From contig CBDDDL010000004.1 of NCBI GenBank assembly GCA_965226645.1, positions 992,001 to 1,056,000 on the forward strand: a stretch of 64,000 nt of DNA, written 5' to 3'. Shown one piece after another: positions 51,249 to 60,096 of this stretch. Position 1 is the first letter of the stretch, and each line of letters starts with the position of its first letter. This DNA comes from Poriferisodalis sp965226645 (lineage in GTDB: Bacteria > Actinomycetota > Acidimicrobiia > Acidimicrobiales > Poriferisodalaceae). The position numbers were made by a program, and so were the translations under genes. The notes beneath the pieces are model-generated. The model was given only the letters and a program-made list of their open reading frames with translations. It was not told the DNA's origin and did not search any database.

Positions 51249-51838
51249 TTCGATGACGAAGCGCTGGCCTGGCGCCACACCTTCGCGAAGCGCATCACGG
51301 CGGTCACCGCAGAGAGCACCAGCAGCACCCACAGCAGCGGGATGAGCAGCACTTCGAAGGCCACCGCCACTGCGAGGACAACCGTGCGCTCGGCGCGCTC
51401 CATGAGGCCGCCTTTGGCGACGAACCCCAACAATTCCGCCTTGGCGCGCTCGTAGGAAATGACGGCGCTGACCCCCAGCACGGCCATCGGCAGCACGGCC
51501 CAGTGCGCCCCGTGCTCCGAAGCGAGGTACCAGGCAATGCCGCCCAGCAGCAAGCCGTCGGTCACCCGGTCAGCGGTCGAGTCGAAGAACGCTCCACGGC
51601 TCGACGAGGTGCCCCGAGCGGCGGCCACCGGTCCGTCAAAGAGGTCAGCGAGGGCAGTCACCACGAGGAACACCGTGCCGAGGCCCAGTCGTCCCGAGCC
51701 GATCGCGACAGCGCTCGCCCCAGACATCACCAAGCCGCCGGTGGTCAGCATGTCGGCGCTCAGGCCGATCGCGGCGAGTCCGCGCCCGATCGGCGCCGTG
51801 ACGCCGTCGACGCCCTTGCGAAACATGCCGTCAAACAC
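51245..51838 (-). CDS. CDP-alcohol phosphatidyltransferase (PgsA/PIP synthase-like)
   Basis: The 197-residue polytopic protein has the CDP-alcohol motif region LADLFDGPVAAARGTSSSRG followed by AFFDSTADR: D65, D68, G69, G82, D86 and D90 align with D-x2-D-G-x2-A-R-x8-G-x3-D-x3-D, but Ala73 sits where Arg is normally found. In actinobacteria the enzyme before patA-pimA is phosphatidylinositol-phosphate synthase (PgsA1). Head-group specificity cannot be read here. ATG 51838. Confidence 0.85.
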   Translation of the reverse strand: MFDGMFRKGVDGVTAPIGRGLAAIGLSADMLTTGGLVMSGASAVAIGSGRLGLGTVFLVVTALADLFDGPVAAARGTSSSRGAFFDSTADRVTDGLLLGGIAWYLASEHGAHWAVLPMAVLGVSAVISYERAKAELLGFVAKGGLMERAERTVVLAVAVAFEVLLIPLLWVLLVLSAVTAVMRFAKVWRQASASSSK

Positions 51839-51840
51839 GG

Positions 51841-52479
51841 TTACGCACCCTCGCCGGACTCATCCGGCGCCGAGGTAGCGGCCTCGGGCTGCGCTCCCGC
51901 TGCTGCATCTGGCGCGGCGACCTGTGGCGACGTCTCGATCCAGTCCTCGGGATTGTCCTCGACCCAGCGCTCGAGCACCGCTCCGTTGAGCGCGTCCACC
52001 AGCACCAATCCTCGGCTTACCGGCGGGTCCTCCGCTGAATATACGAGCACTCGCCACGTCGGGCGGCTGAGCCAGCCTCGCCATCCGAGCTGCGCGCTTG
52101 CGTGCCCGACGGCGAATCCGACATCGGTCACTGCCGCGACAAGCGCTTCGTTCTCGTTGACGCCAAAGCGACGTCCGGCGGCGAATTGGTAGAGCCCCAC
52201 GAGCGCCAGGGCGATCCCCGCGACGGCGACTCCTCCGTTGAGCAGGACGGCATCGGAATCCGCCGCGAAGGCCGCCGTGGCCGCCCACACCCCGACGGCG
52301 AAGCACAGCGCGCCGGTGATGCGGCGCCGTGAATTGTCGGGGAACTTGTACTCCCCGACGAACCCGCGGTCCAAGTCGGCGGGAAGCTCGTCTTGGACGT
52401 CGCCCAGAGAGCCAACGTCGTCAAGAGGGGCGGTGCCGAGATCGGCCGTAGCGGCCCCAGAATCCAACGGCTCGGCCAT
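51841..52479 (-). CDS. Membrane protein of unknown function
   Basis: The 212-residue protein has a polar, acidic N-terminus (about 50 aa), two predicted helices (ALCFAVGVWAATAAFAADSD region and AVAGIALALVGLYQFAAG) and a cytoplasmic domain with a basic-aromatic GWLSRPTWRVLVYSAEDPPV. No family recognised. ATG 52479. It precedes pgsA with the same orientation and only a 2-bp gap, so it is probably part of the same transcript. The tail is Ala/Pro-rich. Confidence 0.75.
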   Translation of the reverse strand: MAEPLDSGAATADLGTAPLDDVGSLGDVQDELPADLDRGFVGEYKFPDNSRRRITGALCFAVGVWAATAAFAADSDAVLLNGGVAVAGIALALVGLYQFAAGRRFGVNENEALVAAVTDVGFAVGHASAQLGWRGWLSRPTWRVLVYSAEDPPVSRGLVLVDALNGAVLERWVEDNPEDWIETSPQVAAPDAAAGAQPEAATSAPDESGEGA

Positions 52480-52534
52480 TCGAGTTGAGGCTATCGGGGT
52501 GCCCTCGGGGGCCTGCGGCGGGCGACGTGACGTC

Positions 52535-53653
52535 TCACAACACCACTCCCAGCAGCGCAGCGGCATCGCTGACACCCTCGGAATCCTCGGCCGCCGAGTC
52601 GATCGCTGCAAGCGCACTGGGCGTGTCGAGGTCATCGTCGAGACACTGGCGCACGCTGGCCAGCGCGCCATCGCCCCGGCCGGCTGCCCGCCAGCGCTCG
52701 AGGCGTCTCGCAGCCTCTGCGACCCGGCGTTCGGACCAGTCCCAGTCGGTGCGGTAGTGCTCTGCGAGCAATGCCAGGCGCAGTGCCATCGGCTCGGTGC
52801 GTTCCCGAAGATCGGACACGAAGACAAGGTTTCCGGCCGATTTGGACATCTTGTGACCCTCGTGGCGCACCATCGAGGCGTGCATCCAATGCCGCACGAA
52901 CGGCTGGCCGGTGACGGCTTCAGATTGAGCCTTGGAGCACTCGTGATGGGGGAACACGAGGTCGCTCCCGCCTCCGTGGACATCGATGGTGTTCCCCAGA
53001 TGCGCGAGAGCAAGCGCTGAGCACTCCACGTGCCAGCCCGGCCTGCCGGGGCCCCACAACGACGACCATTCCGGCTCACCCGGCGCCGAACGCTGCCAGA
53101 GAACGAAATCCAGCGGATCTCGCTTGTTCAGGTCATCGGGCCGGCCGCCCCGCTGGCGCGCTATCTCCACCATCTCGGCGCGGTCGAGGCCGCACAGCTC
53201 TCCGAAGCGGGTCGCTGTCGAGACGTCGAAGTAGACCGCGTCAGCGCTGCGATATGCGTGTCCTCTTTGTGCCAACTGGCCGATCAGGCGTCGAATCTCC
53301 GAGATCGCCGAGGTGGCCCGGGGCTCGCTGTCGGCCCGCAGCAACCCGAGTGCGGACATGTCCGCGTCGAATGCCGCGAGCGAGCCAGCTGCCAGATCCA
53401 GGTAGTGAACGCCCATGGCGCGGGCGCGGGCCAGAAGATCGTCGTCCACGTCGGTGATGTTGCGCACGCAGTGCGTTCGACGGCCCTGATCGTGTAGCCG
53501 GCGCCGTAGCACGTCGTACGCCAGGAACGTCGAGGCGTGGCCCACATGCGTCGCGTCGTAGGGCGTGATGCCGCAGACGTACATGCGCACGGTGTCACCG
53601 GCCCCGGAGCGCAACGGCACGATGCGGCGTTGCCGAGTCTCGTAGAGCCGCAT
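52535..53653 (-). CDS. mshC: Cysteine:glucosaminyl-inositol ligase, mycothiol synthesis
   Basis: MshC joins cysteine to GlcN-inositol using ATP. The 372-residue protein is a CysRS homologue with MYVCGITPYDATHVGHASTF (HIGH-like and zinc Cys), GWHVECSALA, FPHHECSKAQSE and KMSKSAGNLVF. The short form without an anticodon-binding domain and the N-terminus RLYETRQRRIVPLRSG fit MshC rather than CysS. This is direct evidence for mycothiol, hence an actinomycete. ATG 53653; convergent or operonic context with npdG on the same strand. Confidence 0.92.
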   Translation of the reverse strand: MRLYETRQRRIVPLRSGAGDTVRMYVCGITPYDATHVGHASTFLAYDVLRRRLHDQGRRTHCVRNITDVDDDLLARARAMGVHYLDLAAGSLAAFDADMSALGLLRADSEPRATSAISEIRRLIGQLAQRGHAYRSADAVYFDVSTATRFGELCGLDRAEMVEIARQRGGRPDDLNKRDPLDFVLWQRSAPGEPEWSSLWGPGRPGWHVECSALALAHLGNTIDVHGGGSDLVFPHHECSKAQSEAVTGQPFVRHWMHASMVRHEGHKMSKSAGNLVFVSDLRERTEPMALRLALLAEHYRTDWDWSERRVAEAARRLERWRAAGRGDGALASVRQCLDDDLDTPSALAAIDSAAEDSEGVSDAAALLGVVL

Positions 53654-53691
53654 CAGGCGCTCGATACGGGCATGGGAATCACCGCAGACGT

Positions 53692-54456
53692 TTAGCCCCG
53701 CCCGGCCTCGGCGGTCTTTTCGGCGACCGCTTCTTGGCGCGGCGCTCCGCCTAGCTCGCGGATCGGAACGTGGTCCAGGCCCACGAGACGCAGCGCCACC
53801 CTCGAGCGGTAGCGCGTATTCAGCTGGAGCAGCACTGCGGTGAAGGCCTCGATCGCTGTGGCGTTCGAAAGGTTTCCGCAGTCCAACGCCCGCGCTCCGG
53901 GAATGCGGTCGACGATCTCGGCGATGTGCCAGGTGGCCTCGCGGTAGTCGCTGCAGATGAGGATGTCGCCGTGGAGAGGCTCGTCAAGGTTTCCGAGTTC
54001 GGTGGCCGGCACGTGCTGCAGCGCGGCCGCCACGCGCGAATCGGGAAGCGTTGACTGCACCGAGGCCGCCACCGAGCCACGCGGCGGGATGAGCGGCACA
54101 AACTCGTCGTCGACTCGCGCGAGCGCGTTCGACATGGTCGCGACGATCTTGCCGCGCAGCTGGTCGCTAACGCCTCTCGCAGTGATCGCTGCCGCGTCCC
54201 AGGGCGTGGCGATCACCACCGTCGGCTCGTCTGCAGCAAGGCTGTTGTCGCCGGGGTGGATGCGAAGGTGACGATCGGGCCAGCGGTCGATGATGTTGTC
54301 CACGACCTCCATCGAGCGGTACTTCGAACGAGATCCCAGCGTGACGACGCAGCCGACGTCGGCCAGCCGAGCGGCCAGCGCCGCCCCGGCGGGACCCGTG
54401 CCGCCGATGATGCCGATGCGTGTCGGCTCTGCGTCGTTGGATGCGATCGAAGACAC
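53692..54456 (-). CDS. npdG: Coenzyme F420-dependent NADP reductase-like protein
   Basis: The protein has an N-terminal Rossmann fold (RIGIIGGTGPAGAALAARLA), an SRSKY motif (LGSRSKYRSMEVVD) binding NADP phosphate, and TVVIATPWDAAA and GNLDEPLHGDILICSDY, all matching NPDG/Fno enzymes which exchange hydride between F420 and NADP. GTG 54456 is preferred (GAGG 8 nt upstream), giving 254 aa; an upstream TTG 54549 is possible. Presence implies F420 metabolism. Divergent from fabI. Confidence 0.85.
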   Translation of the reverse strand: MSSIASNDAEPTRIGIIGGTGPAGAALAARLADVGCVVTLGSRSKYRSMEVVDNIIDRWPDRHLRIHPGDNSLAADEPTVVIATPWDAAAITARGVSDQLRGKIVATMSNALARVDDEFVPLIPPRGSVAASVQSTLPDSRVAAALQHVPATELGNLDEPLHGDILICSDYREATWHIAEIVDRIPGARALDCGNLSNATAIEAFTAVLLQLNTRYRSRVALRLVGLDHVPIRELGGAPRQEAVAEKTAEAGRG

Positions 54457-54592
54457 GGCGGTGCCCTCGGCGGTGCCATTGCCCGTCGTCTGCTGTGCCA
54501 CGGGTGCAACGGTATGGGCAGCCAGCGAATCCGGCAATGAGCACGGCAATGAGCACGGAGCCCGTCGGCCGGGCGGAATCGCTGCCGAGCGC

Positions 54593-54657
54593 TAGCTTCC
54601 GGCAATGGGCAGTCCACGAGGGCAGCCTGCGAGCCACTGGACGGGAGCGTGCACATG
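54593..54657 (+). promoter_or_regulatory. Candidate fabI promoter and ribosome site
   Basis: TAGCTT at 54593-54598 could be a -10 box, with transcription starting near A54605; GGGAG (54643-54647) lies 7 nt before ATG 54655. A 12-bp tandem (GGCAATGAGCAC) is nearby at about 54534-54557. No -35 consensus. Confidence 0.35.
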
Positions 54658-55449
54658 GCTGACGGCGCCAGAGCCAATGGAGGCATCGTGGAGGGCAAGA
54701 AACTGCTCATCACCGGCGTGCTGACCGACGCGTCGCTGGCTTTCAACGTGGCCCGACTGGCCCAGGAGCAGGGCGCAGAGATCGTGCTGACCGGCGCCGG
54801 ACGGGGACTGCGGCTGACCGAGCGAACCGCCCGCAAGCTGCCTGTCGCATGCGATGTGCTGCCGCTCGACGTCACCTCGCCCGACGAGATCTCAGCGGTG
54901 CGCGACGACCTGACGCAACGCTGGGGCCGCCTCGACGGGCTGCTGCACGCCATCGGCTTCGCCCCCGCGAGCTGTTTGGGCGGGAACTTCCTCGACGCAC
55001 CGTGGGAGGACGTGTCCACCGCAATGCACATCTCGGCGTACAGCCTCGCCGGGCTGGCTTCGCCATTGGCGCCGCTGCTGGCCGAGGCCAAGGGCTCGGT
55101 GGTGGGCCTGACGTTCGACGCCAGCGTGGCGTGGCCCGTTTACGACTGGATGGGCGTTGCGAAGGCCGCCTTCGAGTCGACGGCGAGGTACTTGGCGAAA
55201 TCGCTCGGACCACAGGGCATCCGGGTGAATCTGGTCTCCGCCGGGCCCATCCGCACCATGGCAGCCAAGTCGATCCCCGGGTTCGGCGAATTCGAGGACG
55301 CATGGCAAGCACGCGCTCCGCTGGGCTGGGACATCCATGACAGCGAACCGGTCGCACGCAGCACGCTCGCGCTCATGTCGGACTGGTTCGGGAGCACTAC
55401 CGGCGAGATCCTTCACGTCGACGGCGGCTATCACGCCATAGGGGCCTAG
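54655..55449 (+). CDS. fabI: Enoyl-[acyl-carrier-protein] reductase, InhA-like
   Basis: FabI reduces enoyl-ACP with NADH in type II fatty-acid synthesis. The 264-residue protein has KLLITGVLTDASLAFNVAR, LLHAIGFAPASCLGG, and the Tyr-x6-Lys motif in YDWMGVAKAAFEST followed by LVSAGPIRTMAAKSIPGF, the pattern of mycobacterial InhA. ATG 54655 is chosen (GGGAG 7 nt upstream), GTG 54649 being poorer. Divergent from npdG and convergent with a CorC-type gene whose stop overlaps its own. Confidence 0.95.
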   Translation: MADGARANGGIVEGKKLLITGVLTDASLAFNVARLAQEQGAEIVLTGAGRGLRLTERTARKLPVACDVLPLDVTSPDEISAVRDDLTQRWGRLDGLLHAIGFAPASCLGGNFLDAPWEDVSTAMHISAYSLAGLASPLAPLLAEAKGSVVGLTFDASVAWPVYDWMGVAKAAFESTARYLAKSLGPQGIRVNLVSAGPIRTMAAKSIPGFGEFEDAWQARAPLGWDIHDSEPVARSTLALMSDWFGSTTGEILHVDGGYHAIGA

Positions 55450-56549
55450 CGGCTAGACGACCCCGCACGCCCGCTCGGGTCGCCGACGGCAGGCGGATCG
55501 TCGAGGAGGCCGCGCAGCACGTCGTCGAGAGTCACCACGCCCAGCGTCCGTCGGGAGCCATCTGCGACGACGGCGAGATGGATGCGCGTGCGCTGCATGC
55601 GACGCAGCGCCTCATCGAGCGTCGTCAACGGCTCGAATCGCAGCATCTGGCGCACGAGCCCCCGGCCGATTGGCGGCCGAGCCGCGGCGCGACGGTCAGC
55701 GTCAGCCAGATCGGCCCCACCCGTCTCGGATGCCAGTGCAAGGTCGTTGCTGTGCAGCATCCCGCGGACGTCGTCGGCGCTGTCTCCGAACACGATCAAC
55801 CGCGACCGGCCTGTTCGCGCGAACTGTTGCTCTGCATCTGCCACCGTGTCGGCGAGCTGCACCGCCGCAACCTCGTGGGCAGGCGCCATGACCTCGCTGA
55901 CCGTGGTGGCACCGAAGCGAAGTGCTCGTTCGATGAGCTCGCGTTCACCCGCAGCGATATGACCCTCGTCGTACGAGTCGCGCACCATGAGGCCCAACTC
56001 GGCGGGTGTCGCAGTGTCGGAAAGCTCGGTCGTCGGCTCGACTCGCAGCGCCCGCAAGACGCCGTTGGACACCACAAGCAGCGAGCGCACCACGGGCCGA
56101 GCGAGCACGAGGTAGGCCGCGATCGGGCGGGCGAGCACGAACAGCGTGCGCTCCGGTCCGATGAGCGCCAGATTCTTGGGAACCATCTCACCGAGCACCA
56201 TGTGCACCATGGCCACCACGCCGAGCGCCACGCCGAAGCCCACAGAGTGCAGCACGGTGTCGGGCAGTTCGACCAAGCCTTCCAGTGCGTTTTCGATCAG
56301 CGCTGAGATCGCGGGCTCGGCCAGGCGCCCAATCGCCAGCGAGCACACCGTGATGCCCAGCTGCGCTCCTCCGAGCGTGGTGAGCACATCGGACTGCATC
56401 CGCTGCGCCGCCAAGGCGGCGGGTTTGCCATCTGCGGCCCGCGCATCGACAACAGCTCGCTTCGCGCCGATGAGGCCGAACTCGAGCGCGACGAAGCCGC
56501 CGTTGAACACGATGAGCACGAGACTCACGACGATCACCAAGGCGGTCAC
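55446..56549 (-). CDS. CNNM/CorC-HlyC family membrane protein (DUF21, CBS)
   Basis: The 367-residue protein has the DUF21 (CNNM) transmembrane domain (about 1-200, GGAQLGITVCSLAIGRLAEP, MVPKNLALIGPERTL) and a CBS pair (SEVMAPAHEVAAVQLADTVA; GVVTLDDVLRGLLDDPP). There is no C-terminal CorC_HlyC domain. CNNM/CorC proteins are implicated in Mg2+ or other cation transport. GTG 56549 overlaps the stop of the upstream paralogue, forming a tandem pair. Its TAG stop shares CTAG with the convergent fabI stop. Confidence 0.85.
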   Translation of the reverse strand: MTALVIVVSLVLIVFNGGFVALEFGLIGAKRAVVDARAADGKPAALAAQRMQSDVLTTLGGAQLGITVCSLAIGRLAEPAISALIENALEGLVELPDTVLHSVGFGVALGVVAMVHMVLGEMVPKNLALIGPERTLFVLARPIAAYLVLARPVVRSLLVVSNGVLRALRVEPTTELSDTATPAELGLMVRDSYDEGHIAAGERELIERALRFGATTVSEVMAPAHEVAAVQLADTVADAEQQFARTGRSRLIVFGDSADDVRGMLHSNDLALASETGGADLADADRRAAARPPIGRGLVRQMLRFEPLTTLDEALRRMQRTRIHLAVVADGSRRTLGVVTLDDVLRGLLDDPPAVGDPSGRAGSSSR

Positions 56550-57880
56550 GACGTCTGCGCTCCGACACCCGCACTGCCGACTCCTTCGGACTCGGGAGAG
56601 GTCACCAGCACGCCGGCGATCCGAAGATGGTCGCGGTCGGTGATCTGCAATCGCCAGCCGTCCCACTCAGTCATGGCGCCAATCGGCGGGATCTCGCCGA
56701 AGCAGTACAGGGCGAAACCGGCCAACGTCTCGTAGGGGCCCTCGGGCGCAGCGAGGCCGGTTGCCTCCTCAAGCTCATCGAGCGTGGTGGTGCCGGCGAG
56801 CACGATGGCGCCGCTGCGCCGGCGCGGCGTGAGCAGGGCTGGCTCGTCGAACTCATCCGCTATGTCGCCGACCAGCTCTTCGGCGATGTCCTCACGCGTC
56901 AAGATCCCCGCGGTGCCGCCGTGTTCGTCCACGACGACGCACAGCCGCGACCCCGCCGCCGTCATGTCCGCCATGACGCCGTCGAGCTTGCGGCTCTCGG
57001 CCACCACGACAACAGGTCGCATGATGACGTCGACGGTGGTGCTCGGACGGTTGGGCGGCGCTACCTGAAAGACATCGCGCACCTCGGCGATGCCGAGCAC
57101 GTCGTCACTGCTGGCGCCGAGCACCGGAAACCGCGAATGACCGCTCTGGCGCGCCAGCTCGACGAGATCGTCGAGCGTGGCATCGGCTGACAGCGACGAC
57201 ATGGCCGTACGGGGCGTGAGCGCATCCGCGGCGTCCTTGCGGCCCAGCCGAAGTGTCCGCACGAGCAACGCGGCTTGCGCGCCACTGAGCGTTCGGTGCC
57301 GCGACGAGCGCACCACGTACTCGAGCTCGTCGCGAGTGCGCACGATCCGCAATTCCTCAGTCGGCTGCAAGCCCAGCGCTCGCACTGTTGCGTTGGCGAT
57401 CCCGTTGAACAGCAGCGTCACCGGCGCGGCGATGATTCCGTACAGCCGAAGCACGGGCGCCAGGGCAGTACTGACGCCGAGCGGGCGCGAGACCGCCAGG
57501 TTCTTGGGCAGCAGTTCGCCGAACACCATCTGGGTGACTGCTGCCAGCGTGATGGCGAACACTGAGATTGCTGCGGCAGCAGCAGCCGGTTGGGCCCACG
57601 AACCGAGTGCCCGCACGAGCAGTTCTCCGATCGTGCCTTCAGCGATGATGCCCAGCACGAGCGATGAAAGCGTGATGCCCAGTTGCGCCCCGCCGAGATG
57701 GAAGCTGAGTCGTCGCAGCAACGCTCGAACGGCGCGTGCTCGGCGATTGCCCGCCGCCGCTTTCACATCCACCTCGGATGTGTCCACCGCGAGCAGCGAG
57801 AACTCTCCCGCTACGAACACCCCGTTCAGGGCTATGAGCACGACGACCAGCGCCAGCCCTGCTGCGGTTGCCAGCGTCAT
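56546..57880 (-). CDS. CNNM/CorC-HlyC family membrane protein with CorC domain
   Basis: The 444-residue paralogue has the DUF21 domain (LVVVLIALNGVFVAGEFSLL, LGGAQLGITLSSLVLGIIAE, VFGELLPKNLAVSRPLGV), two CBS domains (TAMSSLSADATLDDLVELAR; CVVVDEHGGTAGILTREDIA) and the C-terminal CorC_HlyC domain (ETLAGFALYCFGEIPPIG). ATG 57880. The pair probably forms a hetero-oligomer. Divergent from the ABC exporter. Confidence 0.9.
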   Translation of the reverse strand: MTLATAAGLALVVVLIALNGVFVAGEFSLLAVDTSEVDVKAAAGNRRARAVRALLRRLSFHLGGAQLGITLSSLVLGIIAEGTIGELLVRALGSWAQPAAAAAAISVFAITLAAVTQMVFGELLPKNLAVSRPLGVSTALAPVLRLYGIIAAPVTLLFNGIANATVRALGLQPTEELRIVRTRDELEYVVRSSRHRTLSGAQAALLVRTLRLGRKDAADALTPRTAMSSLSADATLDDLVELARQSGHSRFPVLGASSDDVLGIAEVRDVFQVAPPNRPSTTVDVIMRPVVVVAESRKLDGVMADMTAAGSRLCVVVDEHGGTAGILTREDIAEELVGDIADEFDEPALLTPRRRSGAIVLAGTTTLDELEEATGLAAPEGPYETLAGFALYCFGEIPPIGAMTEWDGWRLQITDRDHLRIAGVLVTSPESEGVGSAGVGAQTS

Positions 57881-58082
57881 GCCGGTTGCATCCACTCCCG
57901 GGATCGCCTGATACGTGTGCCAACCGTACCGCCGGCCCTTGGGTGCACCGCGCTTGTTCGCGTCGGACCTCTCTGGCGGTGGCCCAGCGGTGACATCGAC
58001 ACACTCGCAGCCGACGTCAGTGACCCTTTCAGCGAAGCAATGAAGCGCTGCCGCAACTCGGCCTGTGTCGGTGGGGCACCGA

Positions 58083-58095
58083 TAGCCTCGCTTCG
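58083..58095 (+). promoter_or_regulatory. Candidate leaderless promoter for the ABC exporter
   Basis: TAGCCT (58083-58088) lies 7 nt before ATG 58096, in the divergent spacer 57881-58095. No -35 or ribosome site is evident, so leaderless initiation is possible. Confidence 0.4.
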
Positions 58096-60096
58096 ATGCG
58101 GGTAGCTGAGACATCTGCGCCCGCGGAGCCAGGGCCGCAGCCACAACCAGCGCCGGCCGGAACCGATGCATCCCTCGCAGGTCCGTTCGACCCCACGTCG
58201 GCCGACTCGGAGCTGGCGGATGCAATCCGGGCCGACAGGTCGCTCAGTTGGATCCGGCGCCTGGGACCGCTGCTGGCACGACATCGGATGCGCATCGTCA
58301 TTGCGGTGCTTGCCGCGATCGCGGCGATGACCACCCAGGTCGTGGCACCCCGCGTCGTGGGGTACGCCATCGATGCAGCGCTGCCGAACGAGGTCGGCGG
58401 CGAGTCGGGCACATTGTGGCCGTACGTCGCCGCGCTCGTCGTGCTCGGTGTGGCACGCGGCGTGTTCACCTATGCGTACCGCAACGGCCTGTTCTCCATG
58501 GGCTACCGCGTCGAGTTCCAGCTGCGCGCTCTGCTGTTCGAGCACCTCAGCCGCTTGTCGTTCGCGTTCTACGACCGGGTGCAGACCGGCGAGATCATCT
58601 CCCGCTCGAACTCCGACATCCGCTCAGTCCAGATGTTCCTGGCCTTTGCCCCCATCGTCGCAGTCCAGCTGCTGAGCTTCGTGGTGGCGATCTCGCTGAT
58701 GGCGTGGATCAGCCTGACACTGACAGCCATCACGATGCTGGCCATGCCCGCGGTGTACGTGCTCGGACAGCGCCTGCGCAAGATCATGTTCCCGCTGTCG
58801 TGGATCATCCAGTCCCGCAACGCCGAAGTCGCCACAGTGACCGACGAGAGCGTGAGCGGGGTGCGCGTCGTGAAGGCATTCGCCGCGGAGGCCCGCCAGG
58901 TGGAAGCGATGGCGACGGCAGCCCAACGGCTGCGCTGGGCCAACCTGCTGCAGCACAACTCGCGGGCGGCGTACACCCCGGTGATCGAGAACTTGCCGCG
59001 CCTCGCGCTGGCGCTCGTGCTGCTGGTGGGCGGGCATCAGGTGATCAACGGTTCGCTCACCGTCGGCGACATCGTCACCTTCAACCTCTACATCGTGCTC
59101 CTGCAGGCTCCGTTCCGATTCATCGGGATGCTGTTCATCATGGGTCAGCGCGCGAAGGCATCCTCCAAGCGCATCTTCGAAGTTCTCGACGAGCCGGTGC
59201 TCGCAGCGGATCGCCTCGGCGCAGTCGACCTGCCGCGACGTCACACATCCGACGGCGGCACGGCGGGCGTCGAAGTCCAGTTTCGCGACGTGCGATTCGC
59301 GTACGGCACCGAAACGGTGGGCGGTGTCACCGCACCTGAGCGGTCCGCGCCGGTGGTGCTTGACGGTTTCGACCTGCACATCGGCGCTGGCGAGAGGGTC
59401 GCCGTCGTTGGCCGCACCGGCTGCGGGAAGACGACGCTTGCGCGGCTGCTGCTGCGCTTCTACGACCGTCAGGGCGGGGTCATCACCGTCGACGGGCACG
59501 ACATCACCGACATCACCGCCGACAGCCTGCGTCGCACCGTCGGGCTGGTGCCCGATGAGCCGTTCCTGTTCTCCGCCAGCATTCACGACAACATCGCCTA
59601 CGGGAGGCCTGACGCCGACCGGGCCGACGTGGTCGCTGCTGCGGTCGCCGCGCAGGCCCACGACTTCATCTCCGAACTCGACGAGGACTACGACGCTGTT
59701 GTCGGCGAGCGGGGCTACGACCTCTCGGGCGGTCAGCGACAGCGAATCGCCATCGCTCGCGCGTTCGTCGCCGACCCTTCGGTGCTGATTCTCGACGACG
59801 CCACCAGTTCCATTGACGTCGCGCACGAGGCCGCCATCCACGAAGCCCTCGTCGAACTGCTGGCCGACCGCACCACCATCGTCATCGCTCACCGGCTCTC
59901 GACCATCAGCCTCGCTGAGCGGGTCGTGCTGATCGAGCACGGCAGGATCGTGGCCGACGGAACCCACGCCGAGCTAGTGGCCAGCGAGCCTCGCTACACC
60001 GAGGTATTGGCCGCCGGGTCGAGCGACGAGACCGACGACGGCGGCGCGCAGCCCCCCGACGGCACGTCCGCGCCAGAGGCCACAACGCAATGGTGA
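58096..60096 (+). CDS. ABC exporter half-transporter, degenerate-site subunit
   Basis: The 666-residue protein has a Pro-rich N-terminus, a six-helix ABC transporter membrane domain (about 65-350) and an NBD with Walker A GRTGCGKT (439-446), intact signature LSGGQ (543-547) and Walker B LILDD, with Asp568 where catalytic Glu is expected. It pairs with the next gene, whose NBD has the complementary changes, to form a heterodimeric exporter with one canonical and one degenerate ATP site. Substrate unknown; such pairs export drugs, peptides or lipids. Its TGA overlaps the next start. Confidence 0.92.
   Translation: MRVAETSAPAEPGPQPQPAPAGTDASLAGPFDPTSADSELADAIRADRSLSWIRRLGPLLARHRMRIVIAVLAAIAAMTTQVVAPRVVGYAIDAALPNEVGGESGTLWPYVAALVVLGVARGVFTYAYRNGLFSMGYRVEFQLRALLFEHLSRLSFAFYDRVQTGEIISRSNSDIRSVQMFLAFAPIVAVQLLSFVVAISLMAWISLTLTAITMLAMPAVYVLGQRLRKIMFPLSWIIQSRNAEVATVTDESVSGVRVVKAFAAEARQVEAMATAAQRLRWANLLQHNSRAAYTPVIENLPRLALALVLLVGGHQVINGSLTVGDIVTFNLYIVLLQAPFRFIGMLFIMGQRAKASSKRIFEVLDEPVLAADRLGAVDLPRRHTSDGGTAGVEVQFRDVRFAYGTETVGGVTAPERSAPVVLDGFDLHIGAGERVAVVGRTGCGKTTLARLLLRFYDRQGGVITVDGHDITDITADSLRRTVGLVPDEPFLFSASIHDNIAYGRPDADRADVVAAAVAAQAHDFISELDEDYDAVVGERGYDLSGGQRQRIAIARAFVADPSVLILDDATSSIDVAHEAAIHEALVELLADRTTIVIAHRLSTISLAERVVLIEHGRIVADGTHAELVASEPRYTEVLAAGSSDETDDGGAQPPDGTSAPEATTQW

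Noticed and set aside
58624..59967. Minus-strand 447-aa frame opposite ABC1
   Set aside because: Val/His/Gln-rich shadow of a well-supported exporter.
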